Assembly: GCF_000150275.1 (NCBI RefSeq)
Contig: NW_002060986.1
Coordinates: 1-54,292, forward strand
DNA length: 54,292 bases
Source of the DNA: Trichoplax adhaerens
Taxonomy: Eukaryota > Placozoa > Uniplacotomia > Trichoplacea > Trichoplacidae
Reading direction: 5' to 3'
Shown: positions 43,761 through 54,292 of the stretch, one piece after another
Layout: every line of letters begins with the position of its first letter
Position numbering within the stretch: position 1 is the stretch's first letter
Program-made: the position numbers and the translations under genes
The notes under the pieces: generated by a model
What the model was told of the DNA's origin: nothing
The model's input: only the letters and a program-made list of their open reading frames with translations
Databases searched by the model: none

Positions 43761-46700
43761 ATTTAAAAAAGAAATTGACTTTAGATTGCAAAGCGACGGT
43801 AATGGCAAGGTAGGGAGTAAAGCGATAGTTACTGGGATAATATAGAGCTTACTTCAATATCGAATTGTAGGGCAATTTTTTTGCATTTATTTATTCTACA
43901 ACTGTTGGGCAATAATCACCATGTCCGATGTCAGGCCATCTCGATTGCTAGCCGGCATAAGGTAGATTAGCGGGACTACTAAAGATTGATTAGTTTCTGC
44001 CTCTCTGGTACTCGGTACTGTCAATATAGTAGTCTTAACTATCTAAGCAACTAACTTTAAGCACTCTTTAATCTACCAAACTTAGATTCGAGTCTTAGAC
44101 GTTACAATATTCACGTTAAGAATCAAGACTTTATTCTAAAAGCTATTGATTTAAATGGTTGATTGAACTCACAAATTACAATCTCCTAACAACTCATAAC
44201 CATATGTTATCGACTAACTAACTTATTAACTCCCTCAATTAAGAACTTTGAGGCTTTCACATAGCCTCATAAACTTCGTTGGTGCAAAACAATAATAAAT
44301 TTATAGCCGAGTCCACTGTACATACTGAATATAGCAAGAATCACAACACACTTTCTATGACGTCGAATAGTAGTTAATTAATGGCTAGGTGTTAACATAG
44401 GATTCATTACTCAATAAAATTATATCATTGATGGCGCAATGATTAATTGATGATAACAGAAGATTTGCTTTATGATCGAATTTCCAAGAATAACCTGATA
44501 CTGTCTGTCTGGATGGCCAAATTATTAATGTGGATTCCATAGATTTAATAGCTTAAAATAAGGAATAATTCAATCTAAATGTAGATCAATTCGACTAGTT
44601 ATATCTTCATTGATGTAACATGTTAATATACTGTAGCTTAAAACGCGCGTATCAATGAGATTGAATTAATTATTGTTGCGAGTTCAATTGAACGAGCAGA
44701 TCTATGGTATAAAGTTTAAAAATAGGATTGCTTCATATGAAGCTTTGTGGATATATAAAGATAATGCCTTGTTTATATAAGTCTATTTTCTACGACGTAC
44801 AATATCTTCTTAGCCCCTTGCAAATTAATGATAATTATGTATATGTTACGTCAGTCCTAGAGAAACAACCAATCCTAGGAAATATATTTAAATCTTAAGT
44901 TTTACTATTATGATATCATCCTAGGTAGTGGACAATTTCGCTTGGAAAGATAAGACTTATTTTGTATCTTTAGCAGCTCCAAATAATATTCAAAATATTT
45001 ACGATATTGACTAGTAGAAGCCTATATTTATCGTAATCTGCAATTTGTCTGGCAGGAAGTGTTGATCAAGATACAAAAATTTGACTCGATAAGATCAATT
45101 CACGAATGATTCATATATTATATTGATTTTACATACTAAGGCATAAAATTTCGATTTTAATGATATAAATGAAAGTTATATCATTCAATGAAGAATTTTC
45201 CACTGCATCTTAATGTATATGTACACGAGCATTTCTATATAATCAACAAATTAAGTGTTTAGCCTGTCTATAGCTACTTATTCCGACATCACTTAGTTCT
45301 GCGGGCCCTAGATATGCTCCAATTATAAAGTAAAAAGTAGCAGTGCGTATAATACCCAAGGCATAATGAGCATACTGTATGTTCGACTAGTTTACATAGT
45401 AACGAAGACTCTACAGAACAATCTTTTGCTCTGCTTTGCTGTAATGATCGGCAATAGTTAAGTATCAATAAATTGACAAAATAAATTGTACTGGCGAACC
45501 ACACTGTGATCTATTATACTGTCATATACTGTAGCATTTACTGCTTATGATGCATACAAGAATGGATATATCCTATTCAGAAATCATGAACATTAATTTA
45601 GTGGTATACTTCATAAGCTATTGATATGGCCATATGACTACACTAACATTAATCAATCAACTCAATTTGGTTTCATTATTGAATCCTCCTATGCAACATC
45701 CGATGGCAATCTAAGCAATATAACTTCCTATTGAAGTATACGGCACACTATTTTAATTAAACTTGAATAAAATTGACAACTTTTTATCTGCGATTAAATT
45801 GAAAAGAGTAAGCAAGGAGGTAAAGTAAAAGTGTCGGAAAATTTGAATTGTCCTACACAGCTTTTCTAGCGTTCAGTATACGTGTGGTATGTGGTAGCAG
45901 TGGTAACCTATAAGAGTACATCTTTTCTTAAGCGAATTTTGCATGGCAAAGAGATTAAAATATAGTTTGCACGCATTATACTATTTATAGACAGTAGTCA
46001 CAGTACTATGTTGATGAATCAGTTATTGTTGCTATCCACGTGCTGTATTTGAATTTTGCTTTTAGAATATGCAGTTTGTTTCGTTTCTTAAACGATTTTT
46101 TTACTGTTCTGGCTCTTCTTGGTGTTTTAGTGGATCAAGTCTATACTCGTTTTTCGTATCTTTCTTCTTGCCGGAAGTAATAAAAACATTTTCTATTTGT
46201 AGAGCTATTAGAGATCTCTATTTGCAGCTGGAAATGCAACAATAACACCATATTACAAAAGTAGTTTCGAAACATTACGAAACATTTGCGTCTGTGGTTA
46301 TATAGGTCAAAAACAGCGATTCGGAAATACTTCACTGATTTTATTCTATTGTTAAATCGTCATATTTGGGCACTGTATTGCTTTTTAGAGGTGGATTTCA
46401 TACGTTTATTCATATGTAATAATTCCCTATCACGATAGAATGGTATATAATAAAAAATAAATGTGATAGAATGACAAAATATAAAGCCTACGTAATAGAA
46501 TGCCGTAAAATAAAAGCATACGTGCATACTTTCACTGAGTGTTGTGTAGATGTTGACCTTCATCCGGCGGATAATAATATATCTTAGAATAATCACGATA
46601 TCCACATTAATTCTACGCAATTCCTGTTTCATGCTTACGGACAGGAATGATTTTTTGCGTTATGACTTTAAGGTTACGTTAATAAGTATTTCCTTAAACA

Positions 46701-49586
46701 TTAACATTGTGCTTAATCGTGATGTTATAGTAAATCACTCAGAAATTTTGCCTTATTGACAGAGCATTCAGGATGAATTATTTTATAAGAGGTTAGTCTT
46801 GCTATGCAATATAATAAAAATGAGAAGTTGCATAGTGGTCAATAAAAAAGTGCTGTATGAGGAGAAGGGTTTACAAGAAATATGGAAAAAAGCTACAGCA
46901 GTCATTGCTGATAAAGAGGAGAATAGCAAAAATATCGGGCTAGTACTGTATATGTGCAAACATACTACATAACGTAATAATTGGCTACGATTACTATTAC
47001 CGTTACAATAACTTGTAAAGATTGAATTTTGTGGATTTCAGATTGAAGGCACTACGGCTAAGAAAATAACCCTATAAATCTGATATAAAGTAATACTGTG
47101 CCAATAGAGATTTTGAAGTGCTGGTAACACTACTTTGAAAAGGGGTTTTTCCAAGGTTGCCCTGAATTTCAATTTCCTTATTATGGCCTAGTCTTCGTAA
47201 ATACTGGTATGGATACGCTAATGATAAAAGGAATTGCTAAAAAGAATGAAAAAGAGTACAAGTTCTTACGCTTGCGTGACATAATATTACCTTTCTAGTA
47301 AGATATTTTATAAGAAGCAGACGATCAGACAGTTGTAATATCCGGGGCTCCAGACACCATTTAAGGTTTTTCTATTGAAAAAGGCTTAGAGACAACTTCC
47401 AGCTAATTTAAACGCTACCAATATTAATAGCATTGTTGATAGTGGCATTCGGCATTTACGTCCGAAAGTAAAATAAACAAAAGCAATTTAATATTCTCAG
47501 TTTACAGAATAGATCAAATTGATTAGCGCTATCTAGTAAAATATTGCCTATCTCACTACAAAAGCTAACTCTTTCCAATGTTGGAAAATAATAAAAAAAT
47601 TTTACATTCCAATATACTGTATGAATAAAATTTACGCATCATCAAATGTTGTAAACTATCCGATTGGCTAGATACACATGGCGCTATCATCTAGCATAAA
47701 ATACCACCCACAGGCAACAACCGATACATTTGGTAGCATCATGGATATCACTACCTTTATGACCGCTGTCGAATTGAATTCAAATATAGATCAAACTTAA
47801 TACCGGTGTTCTTTAATAAGGATATTTATTAAAATAAAACCAGGTTATTTATTTAAATATTATAATGGTTGCAGAGTAGTAATTGAAGGGAAATCAATGG
47901 ATTTCTAGATTATGCTGTTACTAAAATAATGGATACTTTCACGGGTGCAGTTAATGAAAAAATAAACGTTCGATCGCCTTTTATCATTTATTTATTTATA
48001 CATTTGGTCTTGATTTAAAATTGACTTCTCTGATACTGAGATTATCAGTAAATCACATTCCGATTACTTTCATACATTATTTAATTCACTTTAAAATGTG
48101 CATGAAAACTATATGACGAATTTATCTTCGTATCTAGTTATATTGCTAGAATAAAGAAATAGATTTCTGAATGAAAAATCCAGACTATAGTAATTTTTGA
48201 TTAATGCGTACGCGTGCAGGCAATCTCGAATACACAATAATTTATGCTATCTAATTAATAATGTGGATATGCTGTAAATTCTACTATGTCGTATGTGTTG
48301 AGAAGTAAAAAATATTCTGACCGACCGATGGTCTCTCACTATGATTAAATTTTAAATTTCATGCCTATTGTCTAGGTGAATTTTTCAATAGATTATTTTG
48401 CTAAAGGATATGAATCATATTATCTGATTACGCTGTATCACAAGAAAAGTATCAAACATCACCAATACAGTCTACATAGCGAGTAAAAGAAGTGCTGACT
48501 TATCTAATTTAAAATTCATGCCTATTATCAGGTGAACTTTGGAATAGATTATTTGGCTAAATGACAGAAATCCTATAATCTCGCCTCCCTATGCCCTTGG
48601 AAGAACATCAAATATTAATGAATCTGACTACTTAAAAGCAATAGAAATAAATATAATATCACCTATTTATCCAATGGAAAGAAAGTGACTAATTTATTTT
48701 TTAACTACTTGAAGAACAAATACTTTATTTCAGTTGCTATGATGGAATATTTATGAGAAATTTTCACCGTGGGTTACGGTTGACTTCATTACATATACGA
48801 AACTATATACTGCAACGGATTGATTTAAAATAATTCTGCACTATTTTATTCATATTACGATAGTATTACTCAGTATGATAATAATGCTAATAAACGAAAT
48901 ACTGTTTTCTAAACATATTATCCCTATGCTAATAAAGAAATTGATAAATGTAATTGCAAGATTACATTTTCAATTAGGCATATTTTCATATTCTTTTATA
49001 ATACTTCACTTTAAATATCAAGATGTTTTTGATATTGAATAGATTCTTTATTCGAATGTTTTATAATTATCAATAATCAAAACGTTCTTTAACTTATGCA
49101 TTGATTAACATTTATTAAATGTATTATTTTTTATCAAGTAAATAGAATATTATTTCACACATTGAATTTTTTGTCAGTAGTGATGGTAAAAATTTAAATA
49201 AACTATTTTATGATAGGGTTATTCAAGTAAGGGGAATTTAATTGAATTTACAAATTAGAAATAAGCAGGAATTAATTTAAATGTTATTTTTTATTTGATC
49301 AAGAGTCTTGTGCTGGATTTTAAATTTGGTTTTATCAATTGGAAAATGGAATCAGCAGTCTTAGATATTATTATAGCAGCCTTTATTGGAGTGTAATTGT
49401 TATCGAGTTGTACGAATTTATCGTAGGTAGATTAATTGGTTAAAATTTGCTTTAATACAATTTTTCATCATTTAATGATAGCGCACCTATATTATATTGC
49501 TGTATCAGAGATATTGTACTGCATGCAGCAAATAGGTATACTAGATGTAATGAGTAAATCAGTAAGTGTAAATTTGAGAATGGTAT
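43761..49586. other. Gene-poor AT-rich interval
   Basis: No gene was recognised on either strand. Open frames of up to 90 codons (for example 46360-46632, minus) occur at about the rate expected for this base composition and show no family signature. A diverged direct repeat lies at 48346-48625. Confidence 0.45.
48346..48625 (+). repeat. Diverged two-copy direct repeat of about 165 bp
   Basis: Words such as TTCATGCCTATT, AGGTGAA and AATAGATTATTT occur in the same order from about 48355 and again from about 48516, each followed by an AACATCA word some 70-100 bp on. The copies are clearly diverged. Confidence 0.55.
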
Positions 49587-51376
49587 CTACCAAAAGTCTA
49601 CTTCAGTATCATCTCGTTCACTTTCCTGGCTTGCTTTGAAAGCTCCAAGGCCTTCCATTAAAAAAGTAGTGCAAACATATCTTCCCATGATACGATAGCA
49701 ACGAAATAGTGAGTTACAACATTTCATTCCATCGCTGCAATCACTGTTGCCTCTGTGACAAGTTGCCTGCTTTAATTAAAAAAAGAAAATATTTATTAAT
49801 TGAAACAATAACAATTTTTTAATATTGTAAATAAGTTGTGATTTTAGTGGGCTAGTAGCTGTTGAGCTGAATATTTACGACAAAATAAATTTAGTAAATT
49901 GTCCATATACATCCTAGACATAGCAATTTATCAGCTGATACTATGACTAGAAGAATACACAGAGCATTTTTATATCTTTCCATTTACAACGATTTCTTTT
50001 ACTTTAGAATACGTCTGATTTTGTAAAACATAAGAATAACATAATTTAAATCTAGGTAGATTGTTAACTAGTAAAATGTTAACATCAGCTCTAGTAACGA
50101 TAACAGTAAAATACTAATGATGAACTACAGTTTTAACTGATATAAGCTGTTGAAAATACAAATATATTCTAAATAATGAAATTCGGATTGCCTATTATCT
50201 AGCATAACCATCATTGGCATAGATTGATAGCTTATTCGAAATTGTTTGTTTTCCACTATCTAAGCAATGGCAATTAGTCATGACTTAGTGCCGAGTCAGT
50301 CTCTATTTGTTAATGGTTTTTGCATATGCTATAGCATGATACTATTCAAAATACTTAATGTCGGCTGTAATTAACTGATAGGGAAAATTTGAAAAAGGTT
50401 AACCAATATCTAAGTCAAGCTATAAATAAAAAAATATGCTGATAATAAAAACTAAAACATGACATGATATAGTATACCGGAACTGTAGTCGTAAGCGATA
50501 ATCTTTTAAGGCAACGAAGTTGCAGCATGTAGCCGTTATAAAATAATAATCAATCCAGCTGTTTTATCGCTTTAGTTAGTAATTTTTGTGATCCTAAAGT
50601 ATTGTAATAAATTTTTTATTCTAACTAAATATAATATGAATACATTATGTAAACTTACAATAAATCTCTCTAATTTACAATAACAGTCAAACAAATAATT
50701 AAAAATTACATCGGTATAAGTTTTGACAGCAAATGAAAAAGCTGAAGGAAGATTTAGCGTCAACAATATAATGCAATATGGTGGTTAAATAAATTTCATG
50801 CTATTGTCTTATTAAATAATAGATAAGTCAACTATAGCAACTATATCTTATCAGCATGTCAGCGAGGATAAGAGTGTCATCAATTATAATGATAATATAG
50901 ATTTAGCACAAACTAAAAATATGTTTCCGAGCTATACAGGAGATGAAAATTTAGTTCGCTAATTGTTCAGCTGGAAATAATATTTATTCCTAAATTTCTA
51001 TTGGAAATTAATGCCTGACTGCTTGGGATGACATTAGTAACTAAATAATGAATATAATGTATGCTATTTTTAATATGAGCAAAATGGTGACAATATTGAT
51101 GGATGTGTTTATCAGCCTCTAAATGTTAACACTTACTGTTTCATTTTGGGTAGTTGCTTCCGTAAATTGTGATGGTGTAGTTGGCTTAACCTCGTCTTCA
51201 TTATATTGCTCATCTTTTGGTGAGTAATTATTGAATTTATTTTTTCCATAATTTTTACTTTTATATGGCATTTCAATATCGTCTAGATCAATATCTAAAA
51301 CTCTGCGACATTGACTTTCAACAATAATGGTCAGCAGAAGGGCACTTATTAAAATTTTCATGGATGTAGAATTCAT
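49587..51376 (-). CDS. Small secreted peptide with knottin (ICK) type cysteine pattern, two exons
   Basis: Exon 1 (51137-51376) begins with an ATG and a signal peptide (KILISALLLTIIVES), continues as a 57-residue acidic, Thr/Asn-rich propeptide-like stretch with an early RR pair, and ends at a consensus GTAAGT donor in phase 0. Exon 2 (49587-49769) starts after AAAG in phase 0 and gives 60 residues, 140 in all. Its six cysteines follow C-X6-C-X5-CC-X5-C-X8-C, the arrangement of inhibitor-cystine-knot peptides; colipase/Dickkopf-type folds share part of it. A charged tail of about 30 residues ends in DFW. Such peptides act outside the cell as protease inhibitors, antimicrobial or signalling peptides, or venom components, and the sequence does not say which. 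The link between exons 1.4 kb apart is inferred from phase, donor and the logic of the product. Confidence 0.6.
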
Positions 51377-54292
51377 ATTGTAATAGAATTAACCTAAATG
51401 CCATTCGGGAATCAATAATATAGAATATACGATTAAACAACAGATTCTAAAATTTGGCGTCTTTTATATAATCTTTTAAATGTGTATGATTAATACAGAC
51501 ATAATTAGTAAGCTTAATCTTAATAAAATAGAAAGTTCTTTGGAGAAGTTACAATATCAAATAATGCAGTAAATTAATTATTAAGCGTTATCTTTCATCT
51601 AATTTTTTAATCTACTTATTTCTAGTTTATTCTCTATCCGTATTGATACATTTTAAATATATTGAGAGCTGAAATGAGTATCTTATTTGATGAGATTCTA
51701 AATTGAAATAACAAAACTAGGGCTACGCTATGTAACGTTGATAGCTAAGATATTTTGCTGATCTTAAATATGCCGTATTCTATATAATTCTAAAAATTAT
51801 CCCAAAGCAACTGTTATCAATTTTTGGAAGGAAGACGAAGGAAAATTTTCGACCCAATTAGGATGCTCTTATCAAAGCATATACTTAGTATTATGATAGT
51901 CATAACGGTATTCAAGTCAAGACTTGTAAGTTACTGTTATTGCATAAGAGATATAGCAGCAAGAAAATTTGCAGAATGGAAGAAGCTTACCAGATAGATT
52001 TGATGGCAAAGTCCTAGATATGGAAATGATTTTTCTTTTAAAGTTACTAAGGATAGTTTGGTCCAATGTTGACTGTTTAGTTAGATAAGGTTAATCTATG
52101 GCGATACACGACTTTTATACCTTTTTGTAGCAAAATAAACTCTATTGAAATTATATTCAGGACGTGGAAATGAATGGATCTGAGAATGATCTTGATTGAC
52201 ATGAACCAAGATCAGTATTAATTGCTTCAATCCGGAAATAAAAAGATTTAGATACTATCTTTTTTTCTTCTCTACCGATGAATTGACTTGGTAGCACCTG
52301 TCAAGTAAGATGTTGGCTTAAAAAATTTATGAACAATATCTACAAAAGGAATTGCCTTGGATCTGACGCAATCATCCTTCTTAATCAATTATAGAACATC
52401 AGATTTGCAGTGGCTCTGAATAGATAATTTCACTTTGACTTTTGTTTCTTTTAATTTATTCTACTTGAATTCTTTTCTAGTAGATCCTCTATATAGGCTT
52501 TATTAATTTATTCTCTTTATGTTTTGTCTATATATGAACAATTTAGTCTAAATTTTCATTTAATATAGATTGTAAAATATAATCAAATTGGCTATTAAAT
52601 TGTATTGTATATTGAACAGTTAATCTATCGTATCGAATCCATTATTTTCATTAATTTAGGAAAGATAGCATTAGACTATTTTTAACCTTTAACTTCCAAA
52701 TTTAACTGTCTACAAATTGAGTACTAGAACTTTAACTTGATTGCTCCCTTTACGAGCTTAATAATTAAATCAGATTGAACTTTCATTATTTCTTTATTAA
52801 TTCTATTATTGAGACGGGCCTAGTAAAACATTTGCTATTTTTAAACTTTCCTTAGTTAGCGCTTTATGCCGTTTAGAATAGATAATAATGTGCATCACAA
52901 GCGATTTTAAGAACTCATTCAAGATTCCATTTTGAGAAATAGTGTACGACTATGAAGCACAGCTATTGTCCAACCGACGCAGAGCAGAATGAGTATCGTC
53001 ATCATTATATCTAACTGCAATTCCACTTCATTTAACGCCTAATGATACAATGGTGCACTTTTGTAGAATATGAGAAAAAAACTAAATGGATTATGTTTTT
53101 ACTTTGTCTACTACACTATAAAATTTCAATTTAATGAATTCTTACGCCTTTTTCACCTCATGCGGATCGTCCTTATCAGAATTTGCATTTCTTAGAATAT
53201 ACTATTACGTTTGTACTCCATCATACCGACATTGCATAATCACGGTATGGCGTAAGATAGAGACTTTACTTTTTATAATATAGCGCATTTGTAGCTAATG
53301 TTTATAGTTAATTTGATTTAAAAAAATATACAATTGAAGTGAAACTATAAACGAAAACATTATATTTTAGTTCTTTTCTGGCAATCTTACCTGTAAATCA
53401 GATGATTGTTTACACAATCTCAAATAGATTTTACTATTTGCCAAAGTTGAATTGATCACTGTATTACGATCTTTTCTCACTTTCGTAAATAATTAAATGA
53501 TTTAATTTAAGAAAATCTGGCATGTTACATCGTCACATTGAATCTTAGTTAGCTAAATTGCGAGATCAAGTTCGATGATTCTATCTATTATTAGAATTGC
53601 GATAATAGCGATAACGGTGACAAATTCATTATGAGATATTCGCAGAAAAATTGACGTTAATCTTTAAAGATACAATGACAGCCCTGAATCTGGTCGAAAA
53701 CTAAGATCGTATGGATGCGGGAAGAATACGTATTACTTCCGGTCAATTTTACCATCCATTTCGGTTTATCAAGTCTGGTCTATTTATAACTGCTTTAACA
53801 GTTATTAAAACAACGATTTGTTAAATGCCATGGCTGGAGTTTTAGTTTAGTGAATTTAAGGATTTAATATGGCATCTTTTAGATAGGCAGGAATAACACA
53901 TCTACTCGTGAGAGTTTTCACACAACAATGATTCATTTTTATATCATAGTTATATTTTTATCGTAAAAAATATTTTCGATCTGAATAATTGATATTTATC
54001 TGTTACTATCTAAGCCTAATACAGAATAACATTTAAATTATCTGCAAGCCGAGATAGTAATTGTGCGATAGCAATTTCTAATTAAATTTGCTACGCATGC
54101 ATTGCATTTCGCTTTATTTATCTACAAGATTCATGATCGTACGATAACCTTACTATTTTTCACGATTTGAAATAATTCAGTAATGTGAAATAATTGATCA
54201 ACATTACGTTTATAATTTTTTTAGATTAAGTTCTATTAAATTAACTAAAATCATTCTAAAAAATAAATTTAATAGCATTAGAAAGCGTAGGG
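51377..54292. other. No gene recognised
   Basis: AT-rich sequence with no family signature on either strand. Interrupted coding-like tracts at 52157-52460 (minus) and 53621-53824 (plus) contain stops or a frame change and are not above chance. Confidence 0.45.

Noticed and set aside
46141-46632. Two adjacent minus-strand frames rich in hydrophobic residues, considered as a decayed GPCR
   Set aside because: No DRY, NPxxY or other receptor hallmark could be placed. Hydrophobic translations are common in AT-rich DNA.
46820-47820. Several plus-strand coding-like tracts (46820-46972, 47128-47298, about 47680-47800)
   Set aside because: Each is under 60 codons, they are separated by stops, and no family was recognised. 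Hundreds of frames this long are expected by chance in the window.
52157-52460. Minus-strand tract that looks coding across one stop and one frame change
   Set aside because: It needs two corrections to read through and matches no family I know. Not above chance.
53621-53824. Plus-strand tract of 67 codons with a single internal TAA
   Set aside because: Not above chance at this GC content, with no ATG, splice sites or motif.

Overview
The window is nuclear DNA from an animal, AT-rich, with many-exon genes and short GT-AG introns. BTG/TOB, a death-domain IRAK-type kinase, a mitochondrial-clan cytochrome P450 and a TEFM homologue together point to a metazoan. Compact introns and roughly one gene per 5-6 kb suggest an early-branching (non-bilaterian) lineage such as a placozoan or sponge; that placement is inference. 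All gene models were rebuilt by eye from splice sites, reading phase and remembered family signatures. No search was run.

Layout, left to right. 1-720 is a duplicated repeat unit with an inverted-repeat arm. 2001-7807 (+) is DNA ligase I in 26 coding exons. 8040-9660 is rich in a peculiar GTAC-W repeat. 10672-11478 (-) is a single-exon BTG/TOB gene with a CCAAT cluster upstream. 11938-15680 is mostly GTAC-W repeat, with an 824-base assembly gap (12918-13741), a 21-bp minisatellite and a truncated mariner-like end. 15954-22337 (+) is Miro (mitochondrial Rho GTPase) in 24 exons. 23026-24341 (-) is RPS15A with a TOP-like 5' exon, convergent with Miro. 24820-26240 is GTAC-W repeat plus a three-copy long repeat. 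26344-27564 (+) is COX19, and 28868-29800 (-) is a TEFM-like gene. 30980-31940 is a 187-bp satellite. 32245-35766 (-) is an IRAK/Pelle-like kinase with altered catalytic residues. 37664-39094 (+) is a secreted Cys-rich protein with a probable GPI anchor. 40788-43760 (-) is a mitochondrial-clan P450 pseudogene. 43.8-54.3 kb is gene-poor, apart from a two-exon secreted peptide with a knottin-type cysteine pattern (49587-51376, -).

The genes form no operon. Several products are mitochondrial (Miro on the outer membrane, COX19 in the intermembrane space, TEFM in the matrix, the former P450), but nothing suggests this clustering is functional. The points most worth following are: the TEFM-like protein that keeps Ydc2/RuvC-type acidic residues missing in human TEFM; the IRAK-like kinase with HRN in place of HRD; the knottin-like peptide gene; the P450 that has lost its haem cysteine and has stops; and the GTAC-W arrays, whose sequence class is unchanged by reverse complementation.
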